Notes: generated by a model from the sequence alone, not told the origin. Positions 15,376 through 24,681 are shown, numbered from the stretch's first letter. The stretch is DNA of 36,832 nucleotides from an uncultured Bacilli bacterium (GCA_947627385.1 CANQVV010000005.1:1-36832); one strand, 5' to 3'. A program made the numbers and translations.

Positions 15376-16743
15376 ATGAAGATGCACGAACTTTTTCAAA
15401 AATTTTTAGATACAATTGCTGAACAAGTTTCACCAGGCACATTTTCTGTTTGGTTTAAAGAATTAAAATTAATTGATATTGATGATAAAACTATTACCTT
15501 ACAAGTACCAATTCCAATTCATAAACAAATACTTAGAAGTCAGTATATGGATTTATTAGATGACTCAATATTTTCTTTAACTGGCATTAATTATGAATTT
15601 AAATTACTAACCGAAGATGAAGTTAAAGAACTAAAAAATACCGATACTAATGATGATCATGATGAACCAATTAAAAATGATGAAAAAAATGTTGAATGGA
15701 ATACTAATTTAAGACCAGAATTAAATTTTGATAATTATGTTGTTGGTGAATCTAATCGTCTTGCTTTTATTTCTGCAATGAATGTGGCTCAATCTCCTGG
15801 AACTATCCGTAATCCTTTATTTATTTATGGAAGAAGTGGCATTGGCAAAACTCATTTAATGCATGCAATTGGTAATTATATTACTGAACACTCTAATAAA
15901 AAAGTTTTATATACTACTAGTGGAGATTTTAAAGATGAATATGCTGGTATTTCTCGACAAGATAAAGGAAAAGATTCAATTAATTATGCAAATAATTTTA
16001 AAAATAAATATCGTAATGTTGATGTTTTAATAATAGATGATATTCAGTTTTTAGTCGGAGCTGAATTAACTCAACAAGAATTTTTCTATACTTTTGAATA
16101 TTTACATCAACATAATAAACAAATTATTATTTCTAGTGATAAAAGTCCTGATGATTTAAAGAAAATTGAAGAAAGACTTAGAAGCCGCTTTACTTGGGGA
16201 CTTCCTGTTGATATTTATCCACCAGATTTTGAACTTCGTTGTGAAATAATTAATCAAAAGCTAAAAAATACCAGTATTAAAGATAAAGTTAATAAAGATG
16301 TGGTGGAATATATTGCAAATGCTTGTCCAAATGATGTTCGACATATTGAAGGTACAATTAATCGATTACTAGCATATACAGCCATGATGATGCCAACTGT
16401 TATTGATTTAGATTTTGCCATTGAAGCTCTAAAAGATTATGTTAATGTGAATATTTATCAAGAAAATACTATTTCTCATATTCAAAAAGTAGTAGCGGAT
16501 TTCTTTAAAATTACAGTTGATGATTTAAAAAGTAAGAAAAAAAGTAATAATATTGTAAAACCACGACAGATAGCAATGTATCTTTGTCGAGTTGAAACCG
16601 AAGAAAACTTAGCAAAAATTGGTTTTGAATTTGGCGGTCGTGATCATTCAACTGTTATTGCAAGTTGTGAAAAAATTAAGGATGAACTTAAAAATAATGA
16701 AACATTTAGTAATTTGTTAAAAGAAATAAAATCTAAGTTATAA
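15376..16743 (+). CDS. dnaA: Chromosomal replication initiator DnaA
   Basis: AAA+ initiator that binds DnaA boxes and melts the origin. Domain I (about 1-80) starts with HELFQKFLDTIAEQVSPGTF; a short acidic domain II linker follows (about 85-110). The AAA+ domain has Walker A GRSGIGKTHLMH (about 152), Walker B VLIIDDIQFL and the sensor region RLRSRFTWG; domain IV ends with the DnaA-box-binding signature FGGRDHSTVIASCEKI. Note IGKT where most DnaA have LGKT. At 455 residues the length is normal. The ATG at 15376 follows GGTGAGG. Confidence 0.98.
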   Translation: MKMHELFQKFLDTIAEQVSPGTFSVWFKELKLIDIDDKTITLQVPIPIHKQILRSQYMDLLDDSIFSLTGINYEFKLLTEDEVKELKNTDTNDDHDEPIKNDEKNVEWNTNLRPELNFDNYVVGESNRLAFISAMNVAQSPGTIRNPLFIYGRSGIGKTHLMHAIGNYITEHSNKKVLYTTSGDFKDEYAGISRQDKGKDSINYANNFKNKYRNVDVLIIDDIQFLVGAELTQQEFFYTFEYLHQHNKQIIISSDKSPDDLKKIEERLRSRFTWGLPVDIYPPDFELRCEIINQKLKNTSIKDKVNKDVVEYIANACPNDVRHIEGTINRLLAYTAMMMPTVIDLDFAIEALKDYVNVNIYQENTISHIQKVVADFFKITVDDLKSKKKSNNIVKPRQIAMYLCRVETEENLAKIGFEFGGRDHSTVIASCEKIKDELKNNETFSNLLKEIKSKL

Positions 16744-16746
16744 AAT

Positions 16747-16805
16747 TGTTAATAAAAATTCCTTAAAATAACGATATATTTTTAGAAAAAAATAAGTTAT
16801 TAACA
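16747..16805. other. Weak DnaA-box-like sites in the dnaA-dnaN gap
   Basis: TGTTAATAA at 16747-16755 and TTATTAACA at 16797-16805 repeat the variant box seen upstream of dnaA, in opposite orientations. This makes the origin possibly bipartite around dnaA, as in Bacillus. No consensus TTATCCACA is present here. Confidence 0.4.
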
Positions 16806-16863
16806 TTATAAACACTATAATAAACATAATAATATTAATAATAAAAGAAAGAAGGAGATAAAA

Positions 16864-17982
16864 ATGAAATTTATTATTGATAAAAATATTTTATTGGAAG
16901 GATTGACTAATGTTACCAGAGCAATTGGAACAAGAACAACTATTCCTATATTAAATGGTATTAAATTTGAATTAACTAATACTGGTTTAAGTTTAATGGC
17001 TAGTGATTCTGAATTGACAATTCGAGTAAGTATTCCGGAAAAAGATATTAAAAAGATAGAAAATCCCGGAGCTATGATTATTCAAAGTAAGTTTATTTTA
17101 GACATTATAAGAACAATGCCATCAGATATAATTCATTTTGAACAAGAAGATACTAGTAAAATAAAAATATATACAGATAATAATGAATATAGTTTAAATT
17201 GTTATGATATTAATGATTATCCACATATTTCCTTAGAAGAAAGTAAAGAACCTATTGCAATAAAATCAGCAACCTTAAAAGATATAATAAATGAAACAGT
17301 TTATGCTGTTTCTACCCAAGAAGTACGACCATTACTTACTGGAATTAATTTTAAAATAGTTGGAGATAATTTAGAATGTATAGCTACTGATTCTTATCGT
17401 TTAGCTAAGAAAAATGTTAAATTAGATAATATTATCAACAATGCAGTAAATATAGTTATTCCAGGTAAAAGTATTAGTGAACTTGAACATATGTTAAATA
17501 ATGAAGATGATGTTATAATGCATATATTTAATAACAAAATATTGTTTAAATATCATAATATTGAATTTCAAACTAATTTATTAAGTGGTACATATCCTGA
17601 TACTAATCATTTTATTCCAAATGAATTTGCATATATGATTAATTTAGAATTAAAATCATTTAATGATGCAATATATAGAGCGTCATTACTTGCCCAAAGT
17701 AAAGATAAAAATATTGTTAGAGTAGTTATAGATGGAAAAAATATGATTATTTCATCAAGTGCAAGTGAATTTGGAACAACGGAGGAAAATTTAACAATTG
17801 AATGTAGTAATAAAGAAAAATTAGAAATAGCTTTTTCTTCTAGATATATGTTAGAGGCTTTAAAAGTAATAAAAGATGATAATATATTGTTATTAATTAA
17901 TAGTGATGATAAACCAATTTTAATTAAATCTGTAAAAGATGAATCATTAATTGAACTTATTTTACCTGTTAAAACATATTAA
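16864..17982 (+). CDS. dnaN: DNA polymerase III beta subunit (sliding clamp)
   Basis: The ring-shaped processivity factor of the replicative polymerase. The three clamp domains are recognisable from N-terminal FIIDKNILLEGLTNVTRAIGTR, the central ATDSYRLAKKNV (about residue 178), and the C-terminal end ILPVKTY, which corresponds to the usual ILPVRTY. At 372 residues it is full length. AAGGAG lies 7-8 nt before the ATG. It lies 120 nt after dnaA with a TATAAT at 16816-16821. Confidence 0.97.
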   Translation: MKFIIDKNILLEGLTNVTRAIGTRTTIPILNGIKFELTNTGLSLMASDSELTIRVSIPEKDIKKIENPGAMIIQSKFILDIIRTMPSDIIHFEQEDTSKIKIYTDNNEYSLNCYDINDYPHISLEESKEPIAIKSATLKDIINETVYAVSTQEVRPLLTGINFKIVGDNLECIATDSYRLAKKNVKLDNIINNAVNIVIPGKSISELEHMLNNEDDVIMHIFNNKILFKYHNIEFQTNLLSGTYPDTNHFIPNEFAYMINLELKSFNDAIYRASLLAQSKDKNIVRVVIDGKNMIISSSASEFGTTEENLTIECSNKEKLEIAFSSRYMLEALKVIKDDNILLLINSDDKPILIKSVKDESLIELILPVKTY

Positions 17983-17997
17983 AAAATATCAAAAAAT

Positions 17998-18011
17998 ATT
18001 TCCCGGGAAAT
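17998..18011. promoter_or_regulatory. Noc-binding site (NBS), perfect
   Basis: ATTTCCCGGGAAAT exactly matches the consensus Noc-binding sequence known from Bacillus. It lies 16 nt after the dnaN stop, and its right half is also the rising arm of the dnaN terminator. Confidence 0.8.
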
Positions 18012-18035
18012 AATTCGACAAATTATTTCCTTTTT
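18006..18035 (+). terminator. dnaN terminator
   Basis: GGAAATAATT (18006-18015) pairs with AATTATTTCC (18021-18030) around the loop CGACA and is followed by five T. The 5' arm is shared with the NBS. Confidence 0.8.
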
Positions 18036-18038
18036 ATA

Positions 18039-18047
18039 TGGTATAGT
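18039..18047 (+). promoter_or_regulatory. Extended -10 promoter of the ComK-like gene
   Basis: TGGTATAGT (18039-18047) is an extended -10 without a clear -35, immediately after the dnaN terminator. It predicts a very short leader ending at the AGGAGG site at 18061. Confidence 0.45.
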
Positions 18048-18071
18048 AAATGCCAATTTCAGGAGGAATAT

Positions 18072-18524
18072 ATGGTAAATTATTTAATTAATGAAAAAAC
18101 AATAGCAATTCGTAAAGTTAATAAAAAAACTATTATTTATGATGTTGATAATATAAGAGTTATCAACAAAAATATAAAAAATTTATTAAATATAAATTGT
18201 AATTTTTATGGTAGTAGTTTAGATGGAAGAATTAACAGTGCCAAAAAAATATTAAATATTAAGTATAGAGTACCATTTTTATTAGATGAATTAAATAATA
18301 TTATTTTAATTCCTTTAAATTCAATAAGAGATAATCATTGTCTATATTTAATTCAAAATAAAATAATTAATTATGAAATGGATCAACATTTGCTTAAAGT
18401 AATATGTTGTAATAAACATATTTTTTACTTAAAAACTTCAAAATATAGTTTTGAAAAATTATTAATAAATTCTTTTAAATTAAATAATCATTTAAAATGT
18501 TTAAAATTAAAAAATATTGTTTAA
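18072..18524 (+). CDS. ComK-like competence transcription factor family protein
   Basis: A 150-residue protein with the ComK hallmark CNFYGSSLDGR (43-53; Bacillus ComK has CRFFGSSYAGR), then VPFLLDELNNIILIPLNS (68-84) in place of the family's P-I-x-V...IFLFPT segment, and KYSFEKLLINSF (124-135) in place of YNSFENQV. These three landmarks appear in the right order and spacing. It is shorter than Bacillus ComK (192), missing the C-terminal tail. ComK activates DNA-uptake genes by binding A-tract boxes. A strong AGGAGG lies 5 nt before the ATG. The gene sits between dnaN and recF, where most Bacillota carry yaaA. Whether it still drives competence is unknown. Confidence 0.72.
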   Translation: MVNYLINEKTIAIRKVNKKTIIYDVDNIRVINKNIKNLLNINCNFYGSSLDGRINSAKKILNIKYRVPFLLDELNNIILIPLNSIRDNHCLYLIQNKIINYEMDQHLLKVICCNKHIFYLKTSKYSFEKLLINSFKLNNHLKCLKLKNIV

Positions 18525-18539
18525 AATATCCTTATTTTG

Positions 18540-18548
18540 TGTTATAAT
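18540..18548 (+). promoter_or_regulatory. Extended -10 promoter upstream of recF
   Basis: TGTTATAAT (18540-18548) is a perfect extended -10, about 66 nt before the recF start; the -35 is poor. It would drive recF-gyrB-gyrA. Confidence 0.55.
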
Positions 18549-18614
18549 TATTAATAGGTATAGGAGTACTTAAATACCTTAATTTTTTATTAGAAGTTAA
18601 AAGAGAGGCATAAA

Positions 18615-19703
18615 ATGAAAATCAACGTTTTAAAAATTCATAATTTTAGAAATTATGAAAAGGCAACTTTAAACTTTAATGAACATTTAAATATAATATA
18701 TGGTAAAAATGGAGTTGGTAAAACAAATTTAGTTGAAGCTATTTATGCCTTAGCAATAACTAAATCATTTAGAACTAATAATGATAAAAATCTAATAAAA
18801 ATGGGTGAAGTAAGTACTAAAATAGAAGGAGTTGTTGAAAAAAATACCGAGTCAAATTATCAAGTGATCATTAATGAAGAAGGCAAAAAAGTTAAAATAG
18901 ATAATAATATTATTTCTAAAATAAGTGATTATATTGCTAATATTAATGTAGTTTTACTAGAACCAGAAGAACAGATGATATTTAAATCTTCACCTCAAAA
19001 TCGTCGTAAAAAATTAAATATGGAAATAAGTCAATTAAAAAAAGATTATATATTATATTTAAATAATTATAATAAGACTTTAAAACAGAGAAATTTTTAT
19101 TTAAGAGAGGCTTATATAAATGGTAATTCTAGTCAAGAATATTTGGATATATTAACTGATAAATTAGTCGATTTAGGCTTAAAAATTCATACTTTAAGAA
19201 AAGAATATTTAGATAATATTAATATTTATATTAATGAAAAGTATCATGAAATAATGTCTTCTGGTGAATTAGAAGTTAAATATGTATCTGATTATAATAA
19301 TAAAAGCAAAGAAAATATAATAGCTAATTATCAAAAAAATTATAATCGTGAAGTAATAATGGGAAAAACATTATCTGGTATTCATCATGATGATGTTATA
19401 TTTATGTTATCAAAGAAAAATATTGCTGAATGGGGAAGTAATGGTCAACAAAAAAATGCTATTTTTGCTTATAAATTAGCAGAAATAGCAATTATAAAAG
19501 AATCAACCAACGATTATCCAATTTTAATTTTAGATGATTTATTTAGTGCTCTTGATAATGAAAAAATCAAAAATATTATTAAATTACTTAATGATAATAT
19601 TCAAACATTTATTACAACAACTGATTTAAATAAAATAAACAAGAAATTACTGAAAAATGCTGATATTTTTCAAGTTGAAAGCAATAGTGTTAAGGAGGTT
19701 TAG
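18615..19703 (+). CDS. recF: DNA replication and repair protein RecF
   Basis: SMC-like ATPase that with RecO and RecR loads RecA at gaps. Seen: N-terminal HNFRNYEKATLNF, Walker A YGKNGVGKTNLVEAI (about residue 30-44), the signature region GSNGQQKNAIFAYKLAE, and Walker B PILILDDLFSALD (about 300). At 362 residues it is normal. The start ATG follows AGAGAGG. It ends 3 nt before the gyrB ATG, so recF and gyrB are co-transcribed. Confidence 0.96.
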   Translation: MKINVLKIHNFRNYEKATLNFNEHLNIIYGKNGVGKTNLVEAIYALAITKSFRTNNDKNLIKMGEVSTKIEGVVEKNTESNYQVIINEEGKKVKIDNNIISKISDYIANINVVLLEPEEQMIFKSSPQNRRKKLNMEISQLKKDYILYLNNYNKTLKQRNFYLREAYINGNSSQEYLDILTDKLVDLGLKIHTLRKEYLDNINIYINEKYHEIMSSGELEVKYVSDYNNKSKENIIANYQKNYNREVIMGKTLSGIHHDDVIFMLSKKNIAEWGSNGQQKNAIFAYKLAEIAIIKESTNDYPILILDDLFSALDNEKIKNIIKLLNDNIQTFITTTDLNKINKKLLKNADIFQVESNSVKEV

Positions 19704-19706
19704 AAA

Positions 19707-21632
19707 ATGCAAGATAATAGTATGCACTATAATGAAAGTGATATTCAAGTATTAGAAGGTTTAGAAGCAGTAAGAAAAAGACCAGGTATGTATATAGGTA
19801 CAACTGATGTTAAAGGACTTCATCATTTAGTATGGGAAATTGTTGATAACGCTATTGATGAGGCCTTAGCTGGTTTTTGTAATCATATTGAAGTAATAAT
19901 TAATAAAGGAAATTCCATTACTGTAAAAGATAATGGTCGTGGTATTCCAACTGGCATTCACCCTAAAACTGGTATTTCTACGGTAGAAACAGTTTATACT
20001 GTGCTTCATGCTGGTGGTAAATTTGGTGAAGGTGGTTATAAAGTAAGTGGCGGTCTTCATGGTGTAGGGGCCTCAGTTGTTAATGCTTTATCAAAATGGG
20101 TAAATGTTACAGTCTATCGTGATGGTAAAATTCATGAAGCTAAATTTGCCGATGGTGGAAAAACAGTGCAAAAATTAACTGTTATTGGAGAATGTGAACC
20201 TAATCGTACAGGTACAACAGTAGAATTTAAACCCGATCCTGAAATATTTGATACAGATATTTATGATTATGAAACATTAAAAGTTAGAATAAGAGAATTA
20301 GCGTTTTTAAATAAAGGATTATCTTTAACTATTCGTGATGATCGTGATGAAAAAGATGATATGGGAGAAACTTTCCATTATGAAGGTGGAATTTCAGAAT
20401 ATGTTAAATTTTTAAATGTTAGTAAAACTCCTATTCATGAGGATATTATTCATTTAGAAGGTGAAGAAGATGGCATTATTTTTGAGGTTGCATTACAATA
20501 TAATTCAGGTTATAGTGACAGTATTTATTCATTTGTAAATAATATTAATACTCACGATGGTGGAACCCATGAAGAGGGAGTTAGAAGAGCTTTAACAAGA
20601 GTTATTAATAATTATGCTCGGAAGGCTAATATGTTAAAAGAAAAAGATGATTCTTTAACGGGTGATGATGTTAAAGAAGGTCTTACAATGATTATTTCTT
20701 GTAAACATCCAAATCCTCAATTTGAAGGACAAACAAAGGGTAGACTTGGTAATAGTGAAGTAAGAAAATTAGCTGATAGTGTATTTTCAAAAGGCTTTGA
20801 AAGATTTTTAATGGAAAATCCGAATGATGCAAAAATTATAGTAGAAAAAGCAATGACTGCATCAAGAGCCAGAGTTGCTGCTAAAAAAGCCAGAGAAGTA
20901 GCTAGAAGAAAAAGTGATTTAGATATTGTTAATTTTGGTGGAAAATTAGAAGATTGTAAAGAAAAAGATCCATCTGTATGTGAAATATTTATAGTCGAAG
21001 GAGATTCAGCTGGTGGATCAGCTGTTAAAGGAAGAAATTCAATGACACAAGCAATTCTTCCATTAAGAGGTAAGATATTAAATGTTGAAAAAGCAAGAAT
21101 TGATCGGGCTTTATCTAATGAAGAAATTAGAACAATTATAACGGCCTTTGGTACTGGTATTGGTGATAATTTTGATTTAAGTAAATTAAGATATGATAAA
21201 ATAATTATAATGACTGATGCCGATGTTGATGGTGCTCATATTAGAGTATTGTTATTAACTTTATTTTATCGTTTCTTTAAGCCAATTGTTGAAACTGGTC
21301 ATGTGTATGCTGCTCAACCACCACTTTTTTGTATAAAACATGGTAAAGTTAGGAAATATGTCTTAGATGAAAAAGAAAGAGATGCTTATCTAGCTTCTTT
21401 AAATCCAAATACTAAATATGAAATATTTAGAATGAAAGGTTTAGGAGAAATGGATGCGGAAGAATTAAATGAAACAACTATGGATATTAATACCAGAGTT
21501 TTAAGAAGAATTACCGTAGATGATGCAATTGCAGCTGATGAAGCATTTTCAATGTTGATGGGTGAAGAAGTAGAACCAAGACGTTTATTTATAGAACAAA
21601 ACGCAGAATATGCGAAAAATGTAGATATTTAG
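19707..21632 (+). CDS. gyrB: DNA gyrase subunit B
   Basis: ATPase subunit of gyrase. The GHKL ATP site has [13 protein letters not shown] and [15 protein letters not shown]; the Toprim domain has EGDSAGGSA and the metal-binding [10 protein letters not shown]; the C-terminus ends [20 protein letters not shown], typical of the subunit. At 641 residues it is the standard Gram-positive length with no insertion. AAGGAGGT lies 7 nt before the ATG. It is followed directly by gyrA. Confidence 0.98.
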   Translation: MQDNSMHYNESDIQVLEGLEAVRKRPGMYIGTTDVKGLHHLVWEIVDNAIDEALAGFCNHIEVIINKGNSITVKDNGRGIPTGIHPKTGISTVETVYTVLHAGGKFGEGGYKVSGGLHGVGASVVNALSKWVNVTVYRDGKIHEAKFADGGKTVQKLTVIGECEPNRTGTTVEFKPDPEIFDTDIYDYETLKVRIRELAFLNKGLSLTIRDDRDEKDDMGETFHYEGGISEYVKFLNVSKTPIHEDIIHLEGEEDGIIFEVALQYNSGYSDSIYSFVNNINTHDGGTHEEGVRRALTRVINNYARKANMLKEKDDSLTGDDVKEGLTMIISCKHPNPQFEGQTKGRLGNSEVRKLADSVFSKGFERFLMENPNDAKIIVEKAMTASRARVAAKKAREVARRKSDLDIVNFGGKLEDCKEKDPSVCEIFIVEGDSAGGSAVKGRNSMTQAILPLRGKILNVEKARIDRALSNEEIRTIITAFGTGIGDNFDLSKLRYDKIIIMTDADVDGAHIRVLLLTLFYRFFKPIVETGHVYAAQPPLFCIKHGKVRKYVLDEKERDAYLASLNPNTKYEIFRMKGLGEMDAEELNETTMDINTRVLRRITVDDAIAADEAFSMLMGEEVEPRRLFIEQNAEYAKNVDI

Positions 21633-21642
21633 GAGGTTTATG

Positions 21643-24117
21643 ATGAATCAAGAAAAAGATAAATTAATTGAAAATAATATAGTAAAAGAAATTAAAGATT
21701 CATTTATTGATTATTCAGTTAGTGTTATTATGTCGAGAGCAGTTCCTGATTTAAGAGATGGCTTAAAACCAGTTCATAGAAGAATTTTATGGTCAATGTA
21801 TGAATCTGGTTATACTCCTGATAAACCGCATCGTAAAAGTGCACGTATTGTTGGTGATGTAATGGGTAAATATCACCCACATGGTGATTCAAGTATTTAT
21901 GATGCAATGGTAAGACTTGCCCAAGATTTTAATTTTACTCATTGTTTAGTTGATGGTCATGGAAACTTTGGTAATATATCTATTCCACGTCCAGCAGCAT
22001 CACGTTATACCGAAGCTAGACTTTCTAAAATATCTTTGGAATTACTTAGAGATATTAATAAAGATACTGTAAATTTCGTTCCAAATTTTGATGAATCAGA
22101 AAAAGAACCAGAAGTATTACCATCTAGATTTCCTAATATTTTGGTAAGTGGTACTATGGGTATTGCCGTTGGAATGGCTACTAATATACCACCACATAAT
22201 TTAGGAGAGGTTATTGATGGTTGTGTAGCTTACATTGATAATCCAGACATTGATACAGCTGGGTTAATGCAATATATTAAAGGTCCAGATTTTCCAACTG
22301 GGGGATTAATTTTAGGCAATAGTGGTATTAAAAAAGCTTATGAAACAGGAAGAGGTACCATTACAATTAGAAGTAAAGCAACTATTGAAGAGAAAAATGG
22401 TAAAAATTATATCATTATTGATGAAGTTCCTTATGGTGTTAATATTACAGAATTAAAGGATAAAGTAGCAGAACTTGTTCATAATAAAATAATTGATGGC
22501 ATAGCAGATTATCATACAGATTTAAAAGATGGTTTAAAAATAACTATTACTTTAAAGAAGGATGCAAATCCCCAAGTTATATTAAATAATTTATATAAAC
22601 ATACTCAATTTCAAACAAGTTATGGAATTATTTTCTTAATGATTGATAATAAAGTACCTAGAACATTAGGTTTAAAAGATATAATTTCTAAATATATTAA
22701 TTATCAAGAAGAAGTAATTATTAGAAGAACTAGATTTGATTTAGATAAAGCTGAGAAACGTGTTCATATTTTAGAAGGATATAAAATAGCATTGGATAAT
22801 ATTGATGATTTTATCAAAATTATTCGTGAATCAGAAACTGACATTATAGCTAAGGAAACCTTAATGCAAAAATATGGCTTAACAGATATTCAAGCTGATG
22901 CTATTTTAGAATTAAAACTTCGTCGATTAACTGGTCTAGAAAGAGCAAAAATTGAAGAAGAATTAAAAGATTTATTACAAAAAATTGAAGAATATAAGGC
23001 CATTTTAGCATCAAGAGAAAAAATATTAAATATTATAAAAACTGAATTATTAGAAATAAAAGAAAAATATGCCGAAGATCGTCGTACAAAGATAGATATG
23101 ACTGCTATTGAATATATTGAAGATGAGTCATTAATACCTGAGGAAGATGTTATGGTAGTTTTAACTAATAAAGGTTATATTAAAAGAACAACAAATGATT
23201 CATTTAGAATTCAAAATCGTGGTGGAGTTGGTATTAAAGGTCTTACAACAAATGATGAAGATTATGTTGAACATTTAATTAATTTATCTACTCATGATTA
23301 TATTATGTTCTTTACTAATAAAGGAAAAGTTTATCGTATAAAAGGTTATGAAATACCAGAATTTAGTCGACAATCTAAGGGAATTCCAGTTATTAACTTA
23401 TTAAATATTGAGAAAGATGAAAAAATTAATTCTATAATTAAAATAAGTAAAAATGATGAATATAAATATTTATTATTTGCTACTAAAAAAGGAATTGTTA
23501 AGAAAACATTACTTACTGAATTTGAAAATATTAGGACTTCTGGTAAGATATGTATTAATTTAAATGATAATGATGAACTTATAGACGTTAAAAAAACAAC
23601 TGGAAATAATATAATTTTACTTGGAAGTAGTCATGGTAGAATGGTAAAATTTGCTGAAAATGAAATTAGATCTATGGGTAGAACGGCCACAGGTGTTCGA
23701 GGTATAAACTTAGATGGTGGAGAATGCATCTGTTGTGAAGTAGTTAACGATGATTCTATTATTCTTTTAGTTACAGAAAAGGGATATGGAAAACGTACAA
23801 AAGTTTGTGATTTTAGACAAACAAAGCGTGGTAGTAAAGGTGTTTTAGCTTTAAATGTTACAGAAAAAAATGGTAGTTTAATTGCCGCCCGTCAAGTTGA
23901 AGATGATAAAGCTGTTGTCATTATGACTAATGTTGGTATTACTATTAAATTACCTATAAATCAAATATCAATATTAGGAAGAGTTACCCAAGGATTAAGA
24001 CTAATTTCTTTACGTGATGGTCAAAAGGTTGCAACAATTAGTATTGTTGATAAAGAAGATGAAAATGACGATCAAAATATAGAAATTTCTGATGATAATA
24101 AAGAAATATCTGACTAA
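21643..24117 (+). CDS. gyrA: DNA gyrase subunit A
   Basis: DNA cleavage and rejoining subunit. The breakage domain has [19 protein letters not shown], the catalytic Tyr in [10 protein letters not shown] (about 123), and the quinolone-determining stretch [14 protein letters not shown], where the key Ser and Asp are both unchanged. The C-terminal beta-pinwheel carries a GyrA box as QTKRGSKG, slightly off the QRRGGKG consensus but enough to suggest a gyrase rather than topoisomerase IV. The tail is acidic ([17 protein letters not shown]). Two ATGs (21640 and 21643) follow AGGAGG; the second has the better spacing, giving 824 residues. Confidence 0.97.
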   Translation: MNQEKDKLIENNIVKEIKDSFIDYSVSVIMSRAVPDLRDGLKPVHRRILWSMYESGYTPDKPHRKSARIVGDVMGKYHPHGDSSIYDAMVRLAQDFNFTHCLVDGHGNFGNISIPRPAASRYTEARLSKISLELLRDINKDTVNFVPNFDESEKEPEVLPSRFPNILVSGTMGIAVGMATNIPPHNLGEVIDGCVAYIDNPDIDTAGLMQYIKGPDFPTGGLILGNSGIKKAYETGRGTITIRSKATIEEKNGKNYIIIDEVPYGVNITELKDKVAELVHNKIIDGIADYHTDLKDGLKITITLKKDANPQVILNNLYKHTQFQTSYGIIFLMIDNKVPRTLGLKDIISKYINYQEEVIIRRTRFDLDKAEKRVHILEGYKIALDNIDDFIKIIRESETDIIAKETLMQKYGLTDIQADAILELKLRRLTGLERAKIEEELKDLLQKIEEYKAILASREKILNIIKTELLEIKEKYAEDRRTKIDMTAIEYIEDESLIPEEDVMVVLTNKGYIKRTTNDSFRIQNRGGVGIKGLTTNDEDYVEHLINLSTHDYIMFFTNKGKVYRIKGYEIPEFSRQSKGIPVINLLNIEKDEKINSIIKISKNDEYKYLLFATKKGIVKKTLLTEFENIRTSGKICINLNDNDELIDVKKTTGNNIILLGSSHGRMVKFAENEIRSMGRTATGVRGINLDGGECICCEVVNDDSIILLVTEKGYGKRTKVCDFRQTKRGSKGVLALNVTEKNGSLIAARQVEDDKAVVIMTNVGITIKLPINQISILGRVTQGLRLISLRDGQKVATISIVDKEDENDDQNIEISDDNKEISD

Positions 24118-24132
24118 GATGTTTCTTTTTTT
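24103..24132 (+). terminator. gyrA terminator
   Basis: GAAATATC (24103-24110) pairs with GATGTTTC (24118-24125), one wobble pair, around a loop that contains the gyrA stop codon, followed by seven T. The first NBS of the intergenic cluster starts directly after it. Confidence 0.75.
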
Positions 24133-24146
24133 ATTTCCCGGGAAAT
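24133..24146. promoter_or_regulatory. Noc-binding site (NBS), perfect
   Basis: ATTTCCCGGGAAAT, inside the slightly longer perfect palindrome at 24131-24148. First element of the gyrA-downstream cluster. Confidence 0.8.
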
Positions 24147-24251
24147 AAAATTTTGCCGAATTTTCATAATTTGCATTTTTTTATAAATTATTTATCTAAA
24201 TTAAAAATTTTATATTTTATTAGTAACCATATTAAATTTTTATTTAAAAAT

Positions 24252-24265
24252 ATTTCCTGGGAAAT
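24252..24265. promoter_or_regulatory. Noc-binding site variant
   Basis: ATTTCCTGGGAAAT differs from the NBS consensus at one central base; flanks extend the symmetry to 24249-24268. Confidence 0.6.
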
Positions 24266-24359
24266 ATTTTTTTGCAAAATTTTAATAATTGGTAAATTTA
24301 TTTAAAAACTTATTTTAAATATTTAATATAAAATAATTAATTTAAAAATTTATACTCAA

Positions 24360-24375
24360 TGTTTCACGTGAAACA
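24360..24375. promoter_or_regulatory. parS: parS site, perfect
   Basis: TGTTTCACGTGAAACA is the exact consensus ParB-binding parS site. Symmetry extends to a 22-bp palindrome at 24357-24378. Confidence 0.9.
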
Positions 24376-24445
24376 TTGAAGTTACAATAAATATAATATT
24401 AAAAAAATAAATTTAAAGTATATTATGATTTTAATCTTATTAAGA

Positions 24446-24461
24446 TGTTTCACGTGAAACT
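24446..24461. promoter_or_regulatory. parS: parS site, one mismatch
   Basis: TGTTTCACGTGAAACT; only the last base departs from the consensus. Confidence 0.8.
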
Positions 24462-24477
24462 ATAAATATTAACAAAT

Positions 24478-24491
24478 ATTTCCCAGGAAAT
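24478..24491. promoter_or_regulatory. Noc-binding site variant between two parS sites
   Basis: ATTTCCCAGGAAAT, one mismatch to the NBS consensus. It lies 16 nt after parS 2 and 8 nt before parS 3. Confidence 0.6.
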
Positions 24492-24523
24492 ACTATTAAT
24501 GTTTCACGTGAAACATTAATAGT
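24492..24523. promoter_or_regulatory. parS: parS site within a 32-bp perfect palindrome
   Basis: The consensus parS TGTTTCACGTGAAACA (24500-24515) is flanked by ACTATTAA and its complement, giving a 32-bp uninterrupted inverted repeat. Together with the neighbouring sites it fills the otherwise empty 472-nt gap between gyrA and the SRP RNA; no ORF is supported there. Confidence 0.88.
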
Positions 24524-24554
24524 AAACATTACAAATAAAAATCAATTTAATTAA

Positions 24555-24583
24555 TTGCTTATAAAATATAAATATGATATTAT
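24555..24583 (+). promoter_or_regulatory. SRP RNA promoter
   Basis: TTGCTT (24555-24560), 17 nt, TATTAT (24578-24583) with TGA before the -10. The predicted transcription start, 7 nt further on, coincides with the G that opens the SRP RNA terminal stem. Confidence 0.65.
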
Positions 24584-24589
24584 TAATTT

Positions 24590-24660
24590 GCACAACAAAT
24601 ATGTCGTAACCTGGTCAGAGTTGGAAGACAGCAGCCACATCGATCTCTATTTGTGTGTGC
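24590..24660 (+). ncRNA. ffs: Signal recognition particle RNA, small (4.5S) bacterial type
   Basis: The conserved SRP helix-8 core is present: GTAACCTGGTCAGAGTTGGA on the rising side, a GGAAG tetraloop region, and GACAGCAGCC on the falling side. The ends pair: GCACA-ACAAATA at 24590-24601 with TATTTGT and GTGTGC at 24648-24660, with one bulge, followed by six T, so the terminal stem doubles as the terminator. At about 71 nt it lacks the Alu domain of the longer Bacillus scRNA. It binds Ffh for co-translational targeting. Position beside tadA-dnaX matches Bacillus scr. Confidence 0.93.
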
Positions 24661-24681
24661 TTTTTTAATGGAGATGTAATT

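Noticed and set aside
18555-18594. Hairpin GGTAT...ATACC followed by a T run upstream of recF, possible attenuator
   Set aside because: Only a 5-bp stem in an AT-rich leader and the T run is offset by TTAA; too weak to call.
24492-24523. 32-bp palindrome as a transcription terminator
   Set aside because: No T run follows on either strand and no gene ends nearby; the central parS consensus explains it better.
24655-24681. Upstream start for tadA
   Set aside because: It lies within the SRP RNA terminal stem and terminator; the ATG at 24682 has GGAG upstream.
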